NCBI RefSeq assembly: GCF_026341775.1
Contig: NZ_JAPEOB010000003.1
Location: forward strand, 186,001-250,000
Direction: 5' to 3'
Source of the DNA: Streptomyces sp. NBC_00654
GTDB taxonomy: Bacteria > Actinomycetota > Actinomycetes > Streptomycetales > Streptomycetaceae
Length of the DNA: 64,000 nt
The stretch's first letter is position 1; each line of letters starts with the position of its first letter. Position numbers and translations under genes: made by a program. Of the stretch, positions 35,699-44,518 are shown piece by piece. Under the pieces are notes generated by a model. The model saw only the letters and a list, made by a program, of their open reading frames with translations, was not told where the DNA came from and did no database searches.

Positions 35699-36655
35699 TC
35701 AGCCGTGGGTGCGGCGCGTTCGCCGGACCCGGACCACCATGGCCGACCCGCCGACGAACAGCGCGCCCGCTGCGATCCCGGCGCCGACCGTCCCGTTCTG
35801 CCCGGTGCGGGCGAGCTCGGGCAGGGGGTTTCCGGCGGCGTCACGGAGGGGGGCGCCGGGGTCGGTGACCGTGTCCGACGTACCCGGGTCCGCGTCCGCA
35901 CCGGTGTCGGTTCCGGTGCCGCCGGATTCACGGCCGCCGTCGAGGCCGCCCTCGACGATCGCGAACGGGTAGTCGTCCGACTCCCCCACCCAGTCCCCGT
36001 CCACCGTGCCGGGGGCCCTGCCGGTCGCCTTGCCGGTGGTCCTGCCGGGATGGCGCTGGACGACGGCGGCGTTGGCGGTCACCCTGCCGGGCCGGGTGTC
36101 GGAGGTGAAGGCCATACGGACCCGGACGGTGACGGTACGTCCGGCGGGAACGGTGAAGCCGGAGAACTCCTCGTCCGACTCACCGCCGCCGAAGACCCCG
36201 ATCTGCTCGTCCCGGTCCGTGGTCTCCCAGGTCACCCGGTGCTCCGTGCCGGGGCCGGTGCGCTCGGAGAACTTCAGCTGGATCTGGTCGGCGGTCAGCC
36301 TCCGGTCCTGGTCGGTGAGGACCAGCACCGGGTGGATGGCGGGGCACGGCTCGGAGGTGGTGTTGGTGAGGTCCAGGTACCAGGTGCCGTAGCCGCCGCC
36401 GGAGGCGTAGGTGTCCGGGCCGCCGTGGATCCGGGTGTCGATGGGGAAGTCCTTGGCCGTCCGGTCACCGCAGGCGGACTGCCGCCCGGCGGAGGAGGCG
36501 GGGGCGGAAGCGGCGACGGGGCGGACGGCCCGGTCGGTGTGGGCGGCGGCCGGAGTGCCGCCGAGGAGTGCGGCGGGCACGGCGAGTCCGGCGGCCAGTC
36601 CGAAGGTGGTGAGCGCACGGCCGTCGCGCAGTCGTGCGGGGGGATTGGGGGGCAT
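35699..36655 (-). CDS. Surface protein with LAXTG-type sorting signal
   Basis: 318 residues. A signal peptide (TTFGLAAGLAVPAALLGG, site near AAAH) leads to a beta-rich domain (residues about 50-215) with two Cys. A Gly/Thr/Asp linker is followed by LPELARTG, a hydrophobic helix (VGAGIAAGALFVGGSAMVV) and a basic tail RVRRTRRTHG. LAxTG is the signal recognised by class E sortases in Streptomyces; one such sortase is encoded at 44519-45424. ATG 36655 has AAGGG upstream. Function of the exposed domain unknown. Confidence 0.78.
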   Translation of the reverse strand: MPPNPPARLRDGRALTTFGLAAGLAVPAALLGGTPAAAHTDRAVRPVAASAPASSAGRQSACGDRTAKDFPIDTRIHGGPDTYASGGGYGTWYLDLTNTTSEPCPAIHPVLVLTDQDRRLTADQIQLKFSERTGPGTEHRVTWETTDRDEQIGVFGGGESDEEFSGFTVPAGRTVTVRVRMAFTSDTRPGRVTANAAVVQRHPGRTTGKATGRAPGTVDGDWVGESDDYPFAIVEGGLDGGRESGGTGTDTGADADPGTSDTVTDPGAPLRDAAGNPLPELARTGQNGTVGAGIAAGALFVGGSAMVVRVRRTRRTHG

Positions 36656-36892
36656 AGGGGGACACCCTTTGCTGCTCGCGAACGGCCGGGGCGGGGGCCA
36701 CCGGCTGTGGACGGCGACGCTGCCACGCGCGCGCGGTGACACGGTGGCGACATGCCGGGGCGTCGCCCGTACGGCGGGCACGGGCAGGAGCGGGCAGGAC
36801 CGGGCGGGAGAGCAGGACCAGGAGCGGACGGGAGCAGGACCGGGCACGGGCAGGACCGGGCCGGAGGGGACCTTCCGGCCGCCGGAGCGCGA

Positions 36893-37333
36893 TCAGGCCA
36901 GGGCGGGGGCCGTCAGGTCGAGCGTCAGCAGGTTTCCCCAGTCGTTGGTGAAGACGGCGGTCGCCCCTTCGTAGCGCACCCCCAGGAAGGGGTTGGAGCT
37001 CCACATCACGGCCACCCACCGCAAGGAGCGGTCGGCGTTCAGGCGGGCGAGGTAGCCGACGTTGCCCATCCCGCTGCCGCCGCCGCACATCCAGCCCGAT
37101 CCGTCCGGAAGCGGGCTGTCGAAGTACGTGTCCGCCTCGGTGGTGCCGTCCTCCTCGATGGCGCCGGCCACGTCGACCGGCCCGCCGAGCCGGAAGGGGA
37201 TCGGCTGCCCGGCGTCCGGGTGGTAGGCCCCGGGGCTGTCGGCACACACCTCCACGGCGGTGTCGTCCGGCCGGTAGAGCGCGTCGGTGTACGGCATCTC
37301 CCCGGCGGCCCACAACCGCTCGATCACTCCCAC
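36893..37333 (-). CDS. Small hypothetical protein
   Basis: 146 residues, not recognised. No signal peptide or membrane segment. Four Cys and many Gly/Asp; a beta-rich pattern is likely (LRWVAVMWSSNPFLGVRYEG). GTG 37333 overlaps the ROK gene end by 10 bp; a GTG at 37327 is also possible. Probably translated with the ROK regulator. The 237 bp between it and the surface-protein gene hold imperfect GGCAGGACCGG-type repeats (36780-36870) and no gene. Confidence 0.65.
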   Translation of the reverse strand: MGVIERLWAAGEMPYTDALYRPDDTAVEVCADSPGAYHPDAGQPIPFRLGGPVDVAGAIEEDGTTEADTYFDSPLPDGSGWMCGGGSGMGNVGYLARLNADRSLRWVAVMWSSNPFLGVRYEGATAVFTNDWGNLLTLDLTAPALA

Positions 37334-38574
37334 GACCCCACCCCCATAGGCTCGGTGTCCCGTCCGGCGGCCCGGCCGCCCCGCGTCACCGTGCCACCCA
37401 GGGGCCGCGGACCGGGAACCGGCCCCGGGTCCGGACCCGGCCCCGCGAAGTCCCCCACGCTGCCCACCCGTCCGAACAGCGGCGCGAGCACCAGTTGGGC
37501 GGCGCCCTCCGCGACCGGCCGGTCGCCTCCCCCGGCGACGGTGACGGGTACGGGCCGCCCGGTCCCGTCCCGCCGGGCGCGCTCCTCGATCACGGCGCGC
37601 ACCCCGCGTACGTACGCGTCCTCGTCGGCGGCCACCGTGCGCCCGCCCAGCACCACCCGGTCGATGTCGAGCAGCCCGACCAGATTGGCGGCCCCGGTCC
37701 CCAGCACCCGCGCGGCCTCCGCCCGGTCACCCCGGGCCTCTGCGGCCAGGCACAGCGCCTCGACGCAGCCGCGCCCGCCGCAGCCGCACACGGGCCCGTC
37801 GAGCAGGAGGGTCTGGTGCCCGAACTCCCCGGCCCCCGTGCGCGCCCCCCGGTGCACCTCACCGCCGAGGACGAGCCCCGCGCCCAGCCCGGTCCCCAGG
37901 TGCAGGTAGGCGAAGTCACCCGCGTCCGGCGCTCCCAGCGCGAGTCCCAGGGCGGCGGCGTTGGTGTCCTTGTCGAGGACCACGGGCAGCCCGGTGCGCC
38001 GGGCGAGGACGTCCCGCAGCGGGTACCCGTCCCACTGCGGGAAGCCCGTGACGCGGTGCAGCACTCCCTCGCGGTGGTCCAGGGGGCCGGGCATGGCCAC
38101 GCCCACCCCGAGCACCCGCCGCTCCGGGCCGGCGGCGCCCACCCCCCGTACCGCTTCGACCGCGCCCATGAGCACTTCGTCGGCCGGGGCTCCGAGGTCC
38201 AGCGGCGCCGTCCGGGCCACGACGGCCGTACCGGCGAGGTCGACCAGGACGGCGGTCAGCTCGTCGCGGTCCAGGTGCAGCCCGACCGCGTATCCCGCCT
38301 CCGGGACGAGCCGCAGCAGGGTGCGGGGCTTCCCGCCCGTGGGGGCGCCGCGGCCCGCCCCGGCGGCCAGGCCCTCCGCCCGGAGCCGGGCGGTGATCTT
38401 GCTGACGGCCTGCGGGGTGAGCCCGGTGCGCTCGGCGAGTTCGAGGCGGCTGATACCCGCCGCGCCCGCCGCCCGCAGCAGGTCCAGCACGAGCGCGGCG
38501 TTGTGGTGGCGCAGCGTCGGAAGGTTGGCCCCGGCTCCGTTCCTGGTGTCGTTCCTCGTATCGCTCCTGTTCAC
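37324..38574 (-). CDS. ROK-family transcriptional regulator
   Basis: 416 residues. N-terminal winged helix (LPTLRHHNAALVLDLL, ISRLELAERTGLTPQAVSK) followed by the ROK sugar-kinase-like domain (GVGVAMPGPLDHREG; LHLGTGLGAGLVLGGEVHRG; the zinc-binding GHQTLLLDGPVCGCGGRGCVE). The Cys/His set of the ROK zinc site is complete. Such proteins sense sugars. The C-terminus is a Gly/Pro-rich tail. GTG 38574 lies 6 nt after a GACAAT -10, so the mRNA may be leaderless. Divergent from the Gfo/Idh gene across a 27-bp palindrome, which it likely binds. Confidence 0.85.
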   Translation of the reverse strand: MNRSDTRNDTRNGAGANLPTLRHHNAALVLDLLRAAGAAGISRLELAERTGLTPQAVSKITARLRAEGLAAGAGRGAPTGGKPRTLLRLVPEAGYAVGLHLDRDELTAVLVDLAGTAVVARTAPLDLGAPADEVLMGAVEAVRGVGAAGPERRVLGVGVAMPGPLDHREGVLHRVTGFPQWDGYPLRDVLARRTGLPVVLDKDTNAAALGLALGAPDAGDFAYLHLGTGLGAGLVLGGEVHRGARTGAGEFGHQTLLLDGPVCGCGGRGCVEALCLAAEARGDRAEAARVLGTGAANLVGLLDIDRVVLGGRTVAADEDAYVRGVRAVIEERARRDGTGRPVPVTVAGGGDRPVAEGAAQLVLAPLFGRVGSVGDFAGPGPDPGPVPGPRPLGGTVTRGGRAAGRDTEPMGVGSWE

Positions 38575-38580
38575 CACACC

Positions 38581-38624
38581 ATTGTCCCTGTCGCTTGCAC
38601 TTTGGCAACAGCGTTGCTTAAGTG
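38581..38624. promoter_or_regulatory. Overlapping divergent promoters with 27-bp palindrome
   Basis: The palindrome at 38598-38624 has 12-bp arms (CACTTTGGCAAC and the inverse of GTTGCTTAAGTG, 10 of 12 paired) around AGC. It overlaps a minus-strand promoter TTGCCA (38608-38603)/GACAAT (38586-38581), spacer 16, for the ROK gene, and a weak plus-strand pair TTGCAC (38595)/TTAAGT (38618), spacer 17, for the oxidoreductase. Both start codons lie 6-7 nt past the -10, as in leaderless genes. Confidence 0.65.
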
Positions 38625-38630
38625 GATCGC

Positions 38631-39755
38631 ATGACTGCCAACGCTCCCCTTCGCGTCGCCCTTGTCGGCTACGGTCTGGCCGGCTCCGTCTTCCACGCCC
38701 CCCTGATCGCCGCGACGGAGGGCCTGGCCCTCGACACGGTCGTGACATCGAACGAGGAGCGGCAGGCGCAGGCCCGCGCCGAGTTCCCCGGGGTGCGGTT
38801 CGCCGCCTCGCCCGATGAGCTCTGGGGGCGTGCGGACGAACTGGACCTCATCGTGATCGCCACTCCGAACAGGACGCATGTGCCGCTCGCGACGGCCGCG
38901 CTCGAAGCGGGTCTGCCGGTGGTCGTGGACAAGCCGCTGGCCGGCACCGCCGCCGAGGCCCGGGAGCTGGCTGCGCTGGCGAAGGAGCGGGGGCTGCTGC
39001 TCTCGGTCTTCCAGAACCGCCGCTGGGACAACGACTTCCGTACGCTCGCCCGGCTGATCGGCGACGGCGCGCTGGGTGAGGTGCGGCGCTTCGAGTCCCG
39101 CTTCGAACGCTGGCGTCCGCACCCCAAGGGCGGCTGGCGCGAGTCCGGTGACCCGGACGAGATCGGCGGTCTGCTGTACGACCTGGGCAGCCATGTCGTG
39201 GACCAGGCGCTCTTCCTGTTCGGCCCGGCCGTGCAGGTGTACGCGGAGTCCGATGTACGCCGTCCGGGTGCCGCCGCCGACGACGACACGTTCCTGGCGA
39301 TCACCCACGCCAACGGGGTCCGCTCGCATCTGTACGTCAGCGCCACCGCGGCCCAGCTCGGCCCGCGTTTCCGGGTGCTCGGCTCGACGGCCGGCTATGT
39401 GAAGTACGGGCTGGACCCGCAGGAGGCCGCCCTGCGCGCGGGCCAGCGTCCGGCCGCCGGCGAGCCCTGGGGCGAGGAGCCCGAGGCGCTGTGGGGCCGC
39501 CTGGGCTCGGGCGAGTCCCCGCTGACGGGCGGCGGCGACCCGGTCCGTACGCTGCCGGGCGACTACCCCGCGTACTACGCCGCCGTGGCCGCCGCCGTGC
39601 GCGGCACGGGCCCGAACCCGGTGACCGCCCCGCAGGCCGCCGCCGCGCTGGACGTCCTGGAGGCCGCCCGCCGTTCGGCCCGCGAGGGCGTCTCCGTCAC
39701 CCTGCTGCCGCACCACGACGAGAACGCGTTCACCGACGAGGAGCTGTCCGCATGA
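38631..39755 (+). CDS. Gfo/Idh/MocA-family oxidoreductase
   Basis: 374 residues. Rossmann motif VALVGYGLAGSVFHAPL at the start, then the family's DKPLAGTAAEA with the catalytic-region Lys (VVDKPLA), and the C-terminal beta-sheet domain with GGLLYDLGSHVVDQALFLFG. NAD(P)-dependent oxidation or reduction of a sugar or sugar acid. ATG 38631 has no ribosome site. ROK control suggests a carbohydrate substrate. It is coupled by ATGA to the next gene. Confidence 0.87.
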   Translation: MTANAPLRVALVGYGLAGSVFHAPLIAATEGLALDTVVTSNEERQAQARAEFPGVRFAASPDELWGRADELDLIVIATPNRTHVPLATAALEAGLPVVVDKPLAGTAAEARELAALAKERGLLLSVFQNRRWDNDFRTLARLIGDGALGEVRRFESRFERWRPHPKGGWRESGDPDEIGGLLYDLGSHVVDQALFLFGPAVQVYAESDVRRPGAAADDDTFLAITHANGVRSHLYVSATAAQLGPRFRVLGSTAGYVKYGLDPQEAALRAGQRPAAGEPWGEEPEALWGRLGSGESPLTGGGDPVRTLPGDYPAYYAAVAAAVRGTGPNPVTAPQAAAALDVLEAARRSAREGVSVTLLPHHDENAFTDEELSA

Positions 39756-40231
39756 GCACCGGTGCTCCGACCATTTCCGAGCTCATCGCCCAGGAGCGGA
39801 GCCTGCGGCTGCCGCACTTCGGCTACGACGACGCGTACGCCCTCGGCGCTCTCCTGGTGGCGCTGGCCCGCGAGCGGCACGCCCCGGTCGCGATCGACAT
39901 CCGGCGCGGCGCCCAGCAGCTCTTCCATGCCGCGCTGCCCGGATCCAGCGCGGACAACGACGCGTGGATCGACCGCAAGCGCCGGGTCGTGGAGCGGTAC
40001 GGCGAGAGCTCGTACCTGGTCGGCACCCGGTTCCGGGCGAAGGGGACGACGTTCGAGGAGTCCTCGCGGCTGGACCCGGACGTCTATGCCGCGCACGGCG
40101 GTTCGTTCCCGATCGCGGTCGAGGGCGCGGGGGTGATCGGCACGGTCACGGTCTCCGGCCTGCCGCAGGCCGAGGACCACGCGCTGGTCACCGAGGCGCT
40201 GGACCGGTTCGTCTCGTCGCTGGGCGCCTGA
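39752..40231 (+). CDS. UPF0303/HbpS-like heme-degrading-domain protein
   Basis: 159 residues of the GlcG/HbpS-like fold (SELIAQERSLRLPHFGYDDA; VAIDIRRGAQQLFHAALPG; IDRKRRVVERYGESS; AVEGAGVIGTVTVSGLPQAEDH). Usually labelled heme-degrading domain or UPF0303; biochemical role unsettled. The start overlaps the Gfo/Idh stop (ATGA), so they form a two-gene operon. Confidence 0.82.
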   Translation: MSTGAPTISELIAQERSLRLPHFGYDDAYALGALLVALARERHAPVAIDIRRGAQQLFHAALPGSSADNDAWIDRKRRVVERYGESSYLVGTRFRAKGTTFEESSRLDPDVYAAHGGSFPIAVEGAGVIGTVTVSGLPQAEDHALVTEALDRFVSSLGA

Positions 40232-40296
40232 TCGGGGGCGGCCGTCCGCCTTTCCCGGACCGGGAGAGGCGGACGGACCGGGAGAGGCGTGGCGGA

Positions 40297-40357
40297 CCGG
40301 GCAAGGTACGGGCGGGCCGGGAAAGGGCCGGGCAAGGTACGGGCGGGCCGGGAAAGG
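40297..40357 (+). repeat. Two 30-bp direct repeats between convergent genes
   Basis: Two copies of a 30-bp unit starting CCGGGCAAGGTACGGGCGGG begin at 40297 and 40328, in the 183-bp gap after the UPF0303 gene. Related GGACCGGGAGAGGCG repeats lie just before (40255-40290). No gene here. Confidence 0.85.
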
Positions 40358-40414
40358 GGCGGGTGCCGCGATGTGTCCGCGGTACCCGCCCCCCCTCCGT
40401 CCACCACGGGCCGA

Positions 40415-41275
40415 TCAGGCGTCCTTCAGCTCCTGGCGCTGCCGCCCCAGCCCCTCGATCTCCAGCTCGACGACATCGCCCGCCTTCAGGTACGGCTTCG
40501 GCTCGGGCTGCCCCAGGGCGACCCCGGCCGGCGTACCGGTGTTGATCACGTCACCCGGGTACAGCGTCATGAAGTGGCTGAGATAGCGGACCACTTCGCC
40601 GACCGGGAAGATCTGGTCGGCGGTGGTGCCGTTCTGCTTCAGCTCGCCGTTGACCCAGAGCCGCAGCGGCAGCGCCTGCGGGTCGGGGATCTCGTCGGCC
40701 GTCACCAGCCAGGGGCCCAGCGGGTTGAACGTCTCGCAGTTCTTGCCCTTGTCCCAGGTGCCGCCGCGCTCGATCTGGAACTCCCGCTCGGAGACATCGT
40801 GCGCCGTGGCGTAGCCCGCGACATGCCCGAGCGCCTCCTCGGCGGAGTCCAGGTAGCGGGCGGTGCGCCCGATGACCACGGCGAGCTCGACCTCCCAGTC
40901 CGTCTTGCGGCTGCCGCGCGGCACCAGCACGGTGTCCTCGGGTCCGACGACGGTGTCCGGTGCCTTGAAGAACAGGATCGGCTCGGCCGGGATCTCCGCG
41001 CCGGTCTCGGTGGCGTGGTCGTGGTAGTTCAGCCCGATGCACACGATCTTGCCGATCCGGCCGAGCGGCGGACCGACCCGCAGCCCTTCCGCGTCCAGCG
41101 CGGGCAGCTCACCGGGCGCGGCGGCGGCCTCCCGGACCCGGGCGAGCGCCGCGTCGTCGGCGAGCAGATCGCCGTCGATGTCCGGAATGATCCCCGAAAG
41201 GTCGCGCAGGGTCCCGTCGCGGTCAAGAAGCGCGGGTCGTTCCGCACCCGCCGTACCGACTCGAAGCAGCTTCAA
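40415..41275 (-). CDS. Fumarylacetoacetate hydrolase family protein
   Basis: 286 residues. FAH-family core with metal and active-site signatures: KIVCIGLNYHDHATETG; DWEVELAVVIG (Glu/Asp metal ligands); YATAHDVSEREFQ; FNPLGPWLVTADEIPDP; NTGTPAGVALGQ. It cleaves or hydrates 2-keto-3-deoxy sugar acids or acylpyruvates. TTG 41275 is preceded by GGGGAG at 8 nt and gives the standard KLLRVG start; the frame beyond is not conserved. Confidence 0.87.
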   Translation of the reverse strand: MKLLRVGTAGAERPALLDRDGTLRDLSGIIPDIDGDLLADDAALARVREAAAAPGELPALDAEGLRVGPPLGRIGKIVCIGLNYHDHATETGAEIPAEPILFFKAPDTVVGPEDTVLVPRGSRKTDWEVELAVVIGRTARYLDSAEEALGHVAGYATAHDVSEREFQIERGGTWDKGKNCETFNPLGPWLVTADEIPDPQALPLRLWVNGELKQNGTTADQIFPVGEVVRYLSHFMTLYPGDVINTGTPAGVALGQPEPKPYLKAGDVVELEIEGLGRQRQELKDA

Positions 41276-41472
41276 CGGTCCAACTCCCCTTGGTCGAGAT
41301 CGAGCCCGTCGGTGGGTTGCGGCCAGCGAAAGGCTTGGTCGATCCTCCAAGACATCGGATCACTCCGCAAGACCCTGTTCACACACTGGACCGCGTGCCC
41401 CTCTTCGCGCCGGACCTGCGTACCTCTCCGCGCACCGGACCTGCGTACCTCCCCGCGCACCCGCCCCGCGCC

Positions 41473-42243
41473 CTACATCGTGGGGGCCATGGCGGCACCG
41501 GCGGCCGGCAGGTCGCGGTAGAGCCAGGCCCTCTCGACGGCGGTCCAGGTGGTGCTCGTGACCACGTACAGGGCGGCGGCGAGCGGGACGACCGCGACGG
41601 TGAACAGCGTCGCGAAGGACATCAGCGGCATCAGCTTGGTCATCGCCCCCATGCCGGGCACCGGCTGTCCGTCGGGGCCGGTGGCGGGCGTCATGGGGTT
41701 GGCGGCCATCTGGCGCTTCGTCCGCCCGTAGTTGAAGGTGGCGACGGCCGCGACGATCGCGAAGAGCCCCAGGTAGACCAGGCCGGACGCGCCGAAGGCC
41801 CCGCCGTCCGAGAGCGCGTCGTGCCAGCGTTCGCCGAGCGGCGCCCCCAGGAGCTGGTGGCCGAGCAGTTCGTTGGGCTCACCGCCGATGTTCCGGCTGG
41901 AGAACAGGTGGTACAGCAGGAAGAACGCGGGCATCTGGAGCAGGCTCGGCAGGCAGCCGGAGAGCGGCGAGACCTTCTCCTTGGCGTGCAGCTCCATGAG
42001 GGCCTTCTGCATCCGCTCGGGGTTCTTGCCGTGCTTCTTGCGCAGTTCGGCGATCTGCGGCTGGAGCTTGGTCCTGGCCTTCTGCCCGCGTGCCGCGGCC
42101 CGCGACAGCGGGTGCACGGCCAGCCGTACGAGGGCGGTGAACAGGACGATCGCGGCGGCCGCGGACGCGCCCTGGAAGAGCGGCTGGAGCAGATCGGCGA
42201 GCGAGCCGACCAGGCTCGCGAAGGCGGACATGAAAGCGGACAT
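41473..42243 (-). CDS. YidC/Oxa1-type membrane insertase (short paralogue)
   Basis: 256 residues with five membrane segments. The YidC core is present: VLFTALVRLAVHPLS with the hydrophilic-groove Arg, a cytoplasmic hairpin (QPQIAELRKKHGKNPERMQKA) and GCLPSLLQMPAFFLLYHL. It lacks the long C-terminal extension of the chromosomal main YidC next to rnpA/jag genes, so it is probably a second copy. It inserts proteins into the membrane with or without SecYEG. ATG 42243 follows GGAGGG. The 197 bp downstream carry a 22-bp direct repeat (41410-41455). Confidence 0.88.
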   Translation of the reverse strand: MSAFMSAFASLVGSLADLLQPLFQGASAAAAIVLFTALVRLAVHPLSRAAARGQKARTKLQPQIAELRKKHGKNPERMQKALMELHAKEKVSPLSGCLPSLLQMPAFFLLYHLFSSRNIGGEPNELLGHQLLGAPLGERWHDALSDGGAFGASGLVYLGLFAIVAAVATFNYGRTKRQMAANPMTPATGPDGQPVPGMGAMTKLMPLMSFATLFTVAVVPLAAALYVVTSTTWTAVERAWLYRDLPAAGAAMAPTM

Positions 42244-42342
42244 GGGTGAGCCCTCCGGGGGTCTCGTCGTGCCGGGATGAGACGAACTCGGCATGACGGC
42301 CCGCGCGGGGTGCGTCCGTTGCGGAAAAGAGGAAGGGAAGCC

Positions 42343-42675
42343 CTACGCGGCGGCCGTCAGGAGGGCGCGGCCGGGAGCTCGGGGCCTGGTGCGGCCCCTG
42401 GCGTCGGGGTCCCGCTGGGGCAGGAACGCGGTGCGTTTCTCCCGGTCCCTGATGGCGGTACGGACCCGGGTGCGGGGCACCGGAGCGGCGCAACGGGCGC
42501 TGATGACGGAGCACGCGAGGAGTGCGGAGCCCGCGGCGGCGGTGGCGGCGAGCGCGACGGCGGCGGAGAGGCTGCCGCCTTCGGCGAGGAGCACCTCGGT
42601 GAGGAAGAGGACCAGCAGGCCGATGGGCCGGAGCAGCCGCGGGAAGGCGCCGTGCAGACGGTTCGTGTCCCGCAT
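42343..42675 (-). CDS. Small membrane protein (DUF6412-like)
   Basis: 110 residues with two hydrophobic segments (LLRPIGLLVLFLTEVLLAEGG and AVALAATAAAGSALLACSV) and a basic Arg/Pro tail. It matches my recollection of a DUF6412-type protein encoded beside this YidC paralogue in Streptomyces. ATG 42675 has GAGGAGGGG upstream. Likely co-transcribed with yidC, 99 bp away; perhaps a client or helper. Confidence 0.7.
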   Translation of the reverse strand: MRDTNRLHGAFPRLLRPIGLLVLFLTEVLLAEGGSLSAAVALAATAAAGSALLACSVISARCAAPVPRTRVRTAIRDREKRTAFLPQRDPDARGRTRPRAPGRALLTAAA

Positions 42676-42786
42676 CGGCCCCTCCTCTCGTTGCGCTGTC
42701 TGACGTGTCCGGACGCGCGTACGCGTATCCGCTACTCCGTTCGTTATACACGATGGCACCCGTCACGCCGGAGCCGTGCTGGACGT

Positions 42787-44289
42787 TCAGGCCCGGACCG
42801 TACGGGCCGCCGGTGGCTCCAGCTCGTCCTTCGCCAGCACGTCGTCATCGGGCCGCTCGTCCCGGTCGCGCGGTCCCGCGAACGTCACGGCCAGCGCGAC
42901 GGCCAGGTTCGCGGCGAGCGCGACCAGCCCGGCGTTCACCCCCCACACCGGATCGTTCCCCGTGAAGACGAGCACACAGACCACGGCCACCCCGACGGCC
43001 AGCCCGCTGAACGCCCCGGCAAGGGTCAGCCTCCGCCACACCAGCGCCAGCAGCACCATGGGCAGCAGCTGCGCCATCCCCTCGTACGAGATGAGGGAGA
43101 GCCGTACGAGGGTGTTCGGCGCGGTGTACGTGAGCAGCAGCGCGAGGCCGCCCGCCACCACCACGACCACCTGCGCGGCCCCCTTCTGCCGCTGCTCCCA
43201 GCGCGGCACGAGCGAGAGCACGCTGCGCCCCCACATCGTGCCGATGACCAGCATGAAGACGGCCATGGGAACGATCGAGGACAGTGCGGCGGCGACCCCG
43301 ATGATCCCGACAGCCCAGGCGGGCAGCGAGTCCACGACCAGCTTGAACAGGGCGAGGTTCGACTCCGCGCCGACCAGTCCCGGCACCACGAACAGCGCGG
43401 CCATGCCGAGCAGCATCGGCACGAACAGCAGGATGTTGTACGCGGGCAGATACATCGCGTTGCGGCGCAGGGCGTCCGCGTTCCGCGCCCCGAGGTACCC
43501 GGCGACGGTGGTCGGGAAGATGACCACGGTCAGCGAGTTCAGGAACGACGTGCTGATGAACCACGCCTGTCCGAGTCCGCTGTCGCCGTGGCCGGGGAAG
43601 GTCAGCCACTCGCTCTTCTCGGTGACGAGCCGGTCGAGGAAGGGCCCGTACCCGTCGAAGTAGTGCATGGGGACGTAGAGGGCGAGGAAGCCCAGGGTGG
43701 CGATGACGAGGACGTCCTTCAGCACGGACACCCACGCGCTGCCGCGCAGTCCGCTGACCACGACGAAGCCGGTGGTGACGGCGAAGGCGACGAAGTACGC
43801 CCAGTTCAGGCTGATCGCACCGTAGGAGATGGTCGAGACGACGACGCCCATGCCGGTGATCTGGAGCTGGATGTACGGCAGCAGGAACACGGTCGCCAGC
43901 ACCGCGACCACCGCGCCGAGCCACGGCCGCCCGAAGCGGTGCGCCACCATGTCGGTGATCCCGACCAGACCGTGCCGGCGCGCGTACGCCCACAGCATCG
44001 GGCCGACGACATAGCCGATGGCGTATCCGCAGGACATGTACGCGACGACGTACAGGACGGGTGCCCCGTAGTTGTAGCCCCAGCCCGCGGCGCCCAGGTA
44101 GCTGAAGCTGGTGTAGCCCTCACCGGCCATCAGCACCCAGATGAAGACGGGCCCCAGGCTCCGGCCGCCGACCGACCATTCGGCGAGGCCGCCCGTGCCG
44201 CCGCCGCGCCCGCGCATCGCGAGCAGGCCGAGGGCGACGGTCGCGACCATGAAGACGGCGAAGACGGAGGTCGCCACGGCGGCGTTCAC
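42787..44289 (-). CDS. Sodium:solute symporter (monocarboxylate-type)
   Basis: 500 residues with about 13 membrane segments. SSS-family features include GGRSLGPVFIWVLMAGEGYTS near the N-terminus, GLRGSAWVSVLKDVLVI, and SSIVPMAVFMLVIGTMWGRS. The family imports organic acids or amino acids with Na+; homologues such as MctP take lactate and pyruvate. GTG 44289 overlaps the stop of the DUF3311 gene (GTGA), the usual pairing. The last 30 residues are hydrophilic. Confidence 0.85.
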   Translation of the reverse strand: MNAAVATSVFAVFMVATVALGLLAMRGRGGGTGGLAEWSVGGRSLGPVFIWVLMAGEGYTSFSYLGAAGWGYNYGAPVLYVVAYMSCGYAIGYVVGPMLWAYARRHGLVGITDMVAHRFGRPWLGAVVAVLATVFLLPYIQLQITGMGVVVSTISYGAISLNWAYFVAFAVTTGFVVVSGLRGSAWVSVLKDVLVIATLGFLALYVPMHYFDGYGPFLDRLVTEKSEWLTFPGHGDSGLGQAWFISTSFLNSLTVVIFPTTVAGYLGARNADALRRNAMYLPAYNILLFVPMLLGMAALFVVPGLVGAESNLALFKLVVDSLPAWAVGIIGVAAALSSIVPMAVFMLVIGTMWGRSVLSLVPRWEQRQKGAAQVVVVVAGGLALLLTYTAPNTLVRLSLISYEGMAQLLPMVLLALVWRRLTLAGAFSGLAVGVAVVCVLVFTGNDPVWGVNAGLVALAANLAVALAVTFAGPRDRDERPDDDVLAKDELEPPAARTVRA

Positions 44290-44483
44290 CGGCGGTCCCC
44301 CCGCCAGGTCAGCCATACCGCCACGGGTGTCAGCAGGGTCGCCCCCAGCAGCCACACGAAGAGGAACGGCAGCCCGAACACCACCGGCTGGACCCGGTTC
44401 ACGAACGGCAGCGCCCCCAGGTACAGCACATAGGGGACCAGCAGCCACAGCAACTGCGGACGTGTCTTGAGGACTCTGAGCAC
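44286..44483 (-). CDS. DUF3311 small symporter-associated membrane protein
   Basis: 65 residues with two membrane helices (LLWLLVPYVLYLGALPFV and LPFLFVWLLGATLLTPVAVWL). This small family is regularly encoded just ahead of SSS symporters and may be an accessory subunit. It overlaps the symporter start by 4 bp. Confidence 0.83.
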   Translation of the reverse strand: MLRVLKTRPQLLWLLVPYVLYLGALPFVNRVQPVVFGLPFLFVWLLGATLLTPVAVWLTWRGDRR

Positions 44484-44518
44484 TCCGGGACCCTATCCCC
44501 GGGCCCCGGCCCCCGTGG

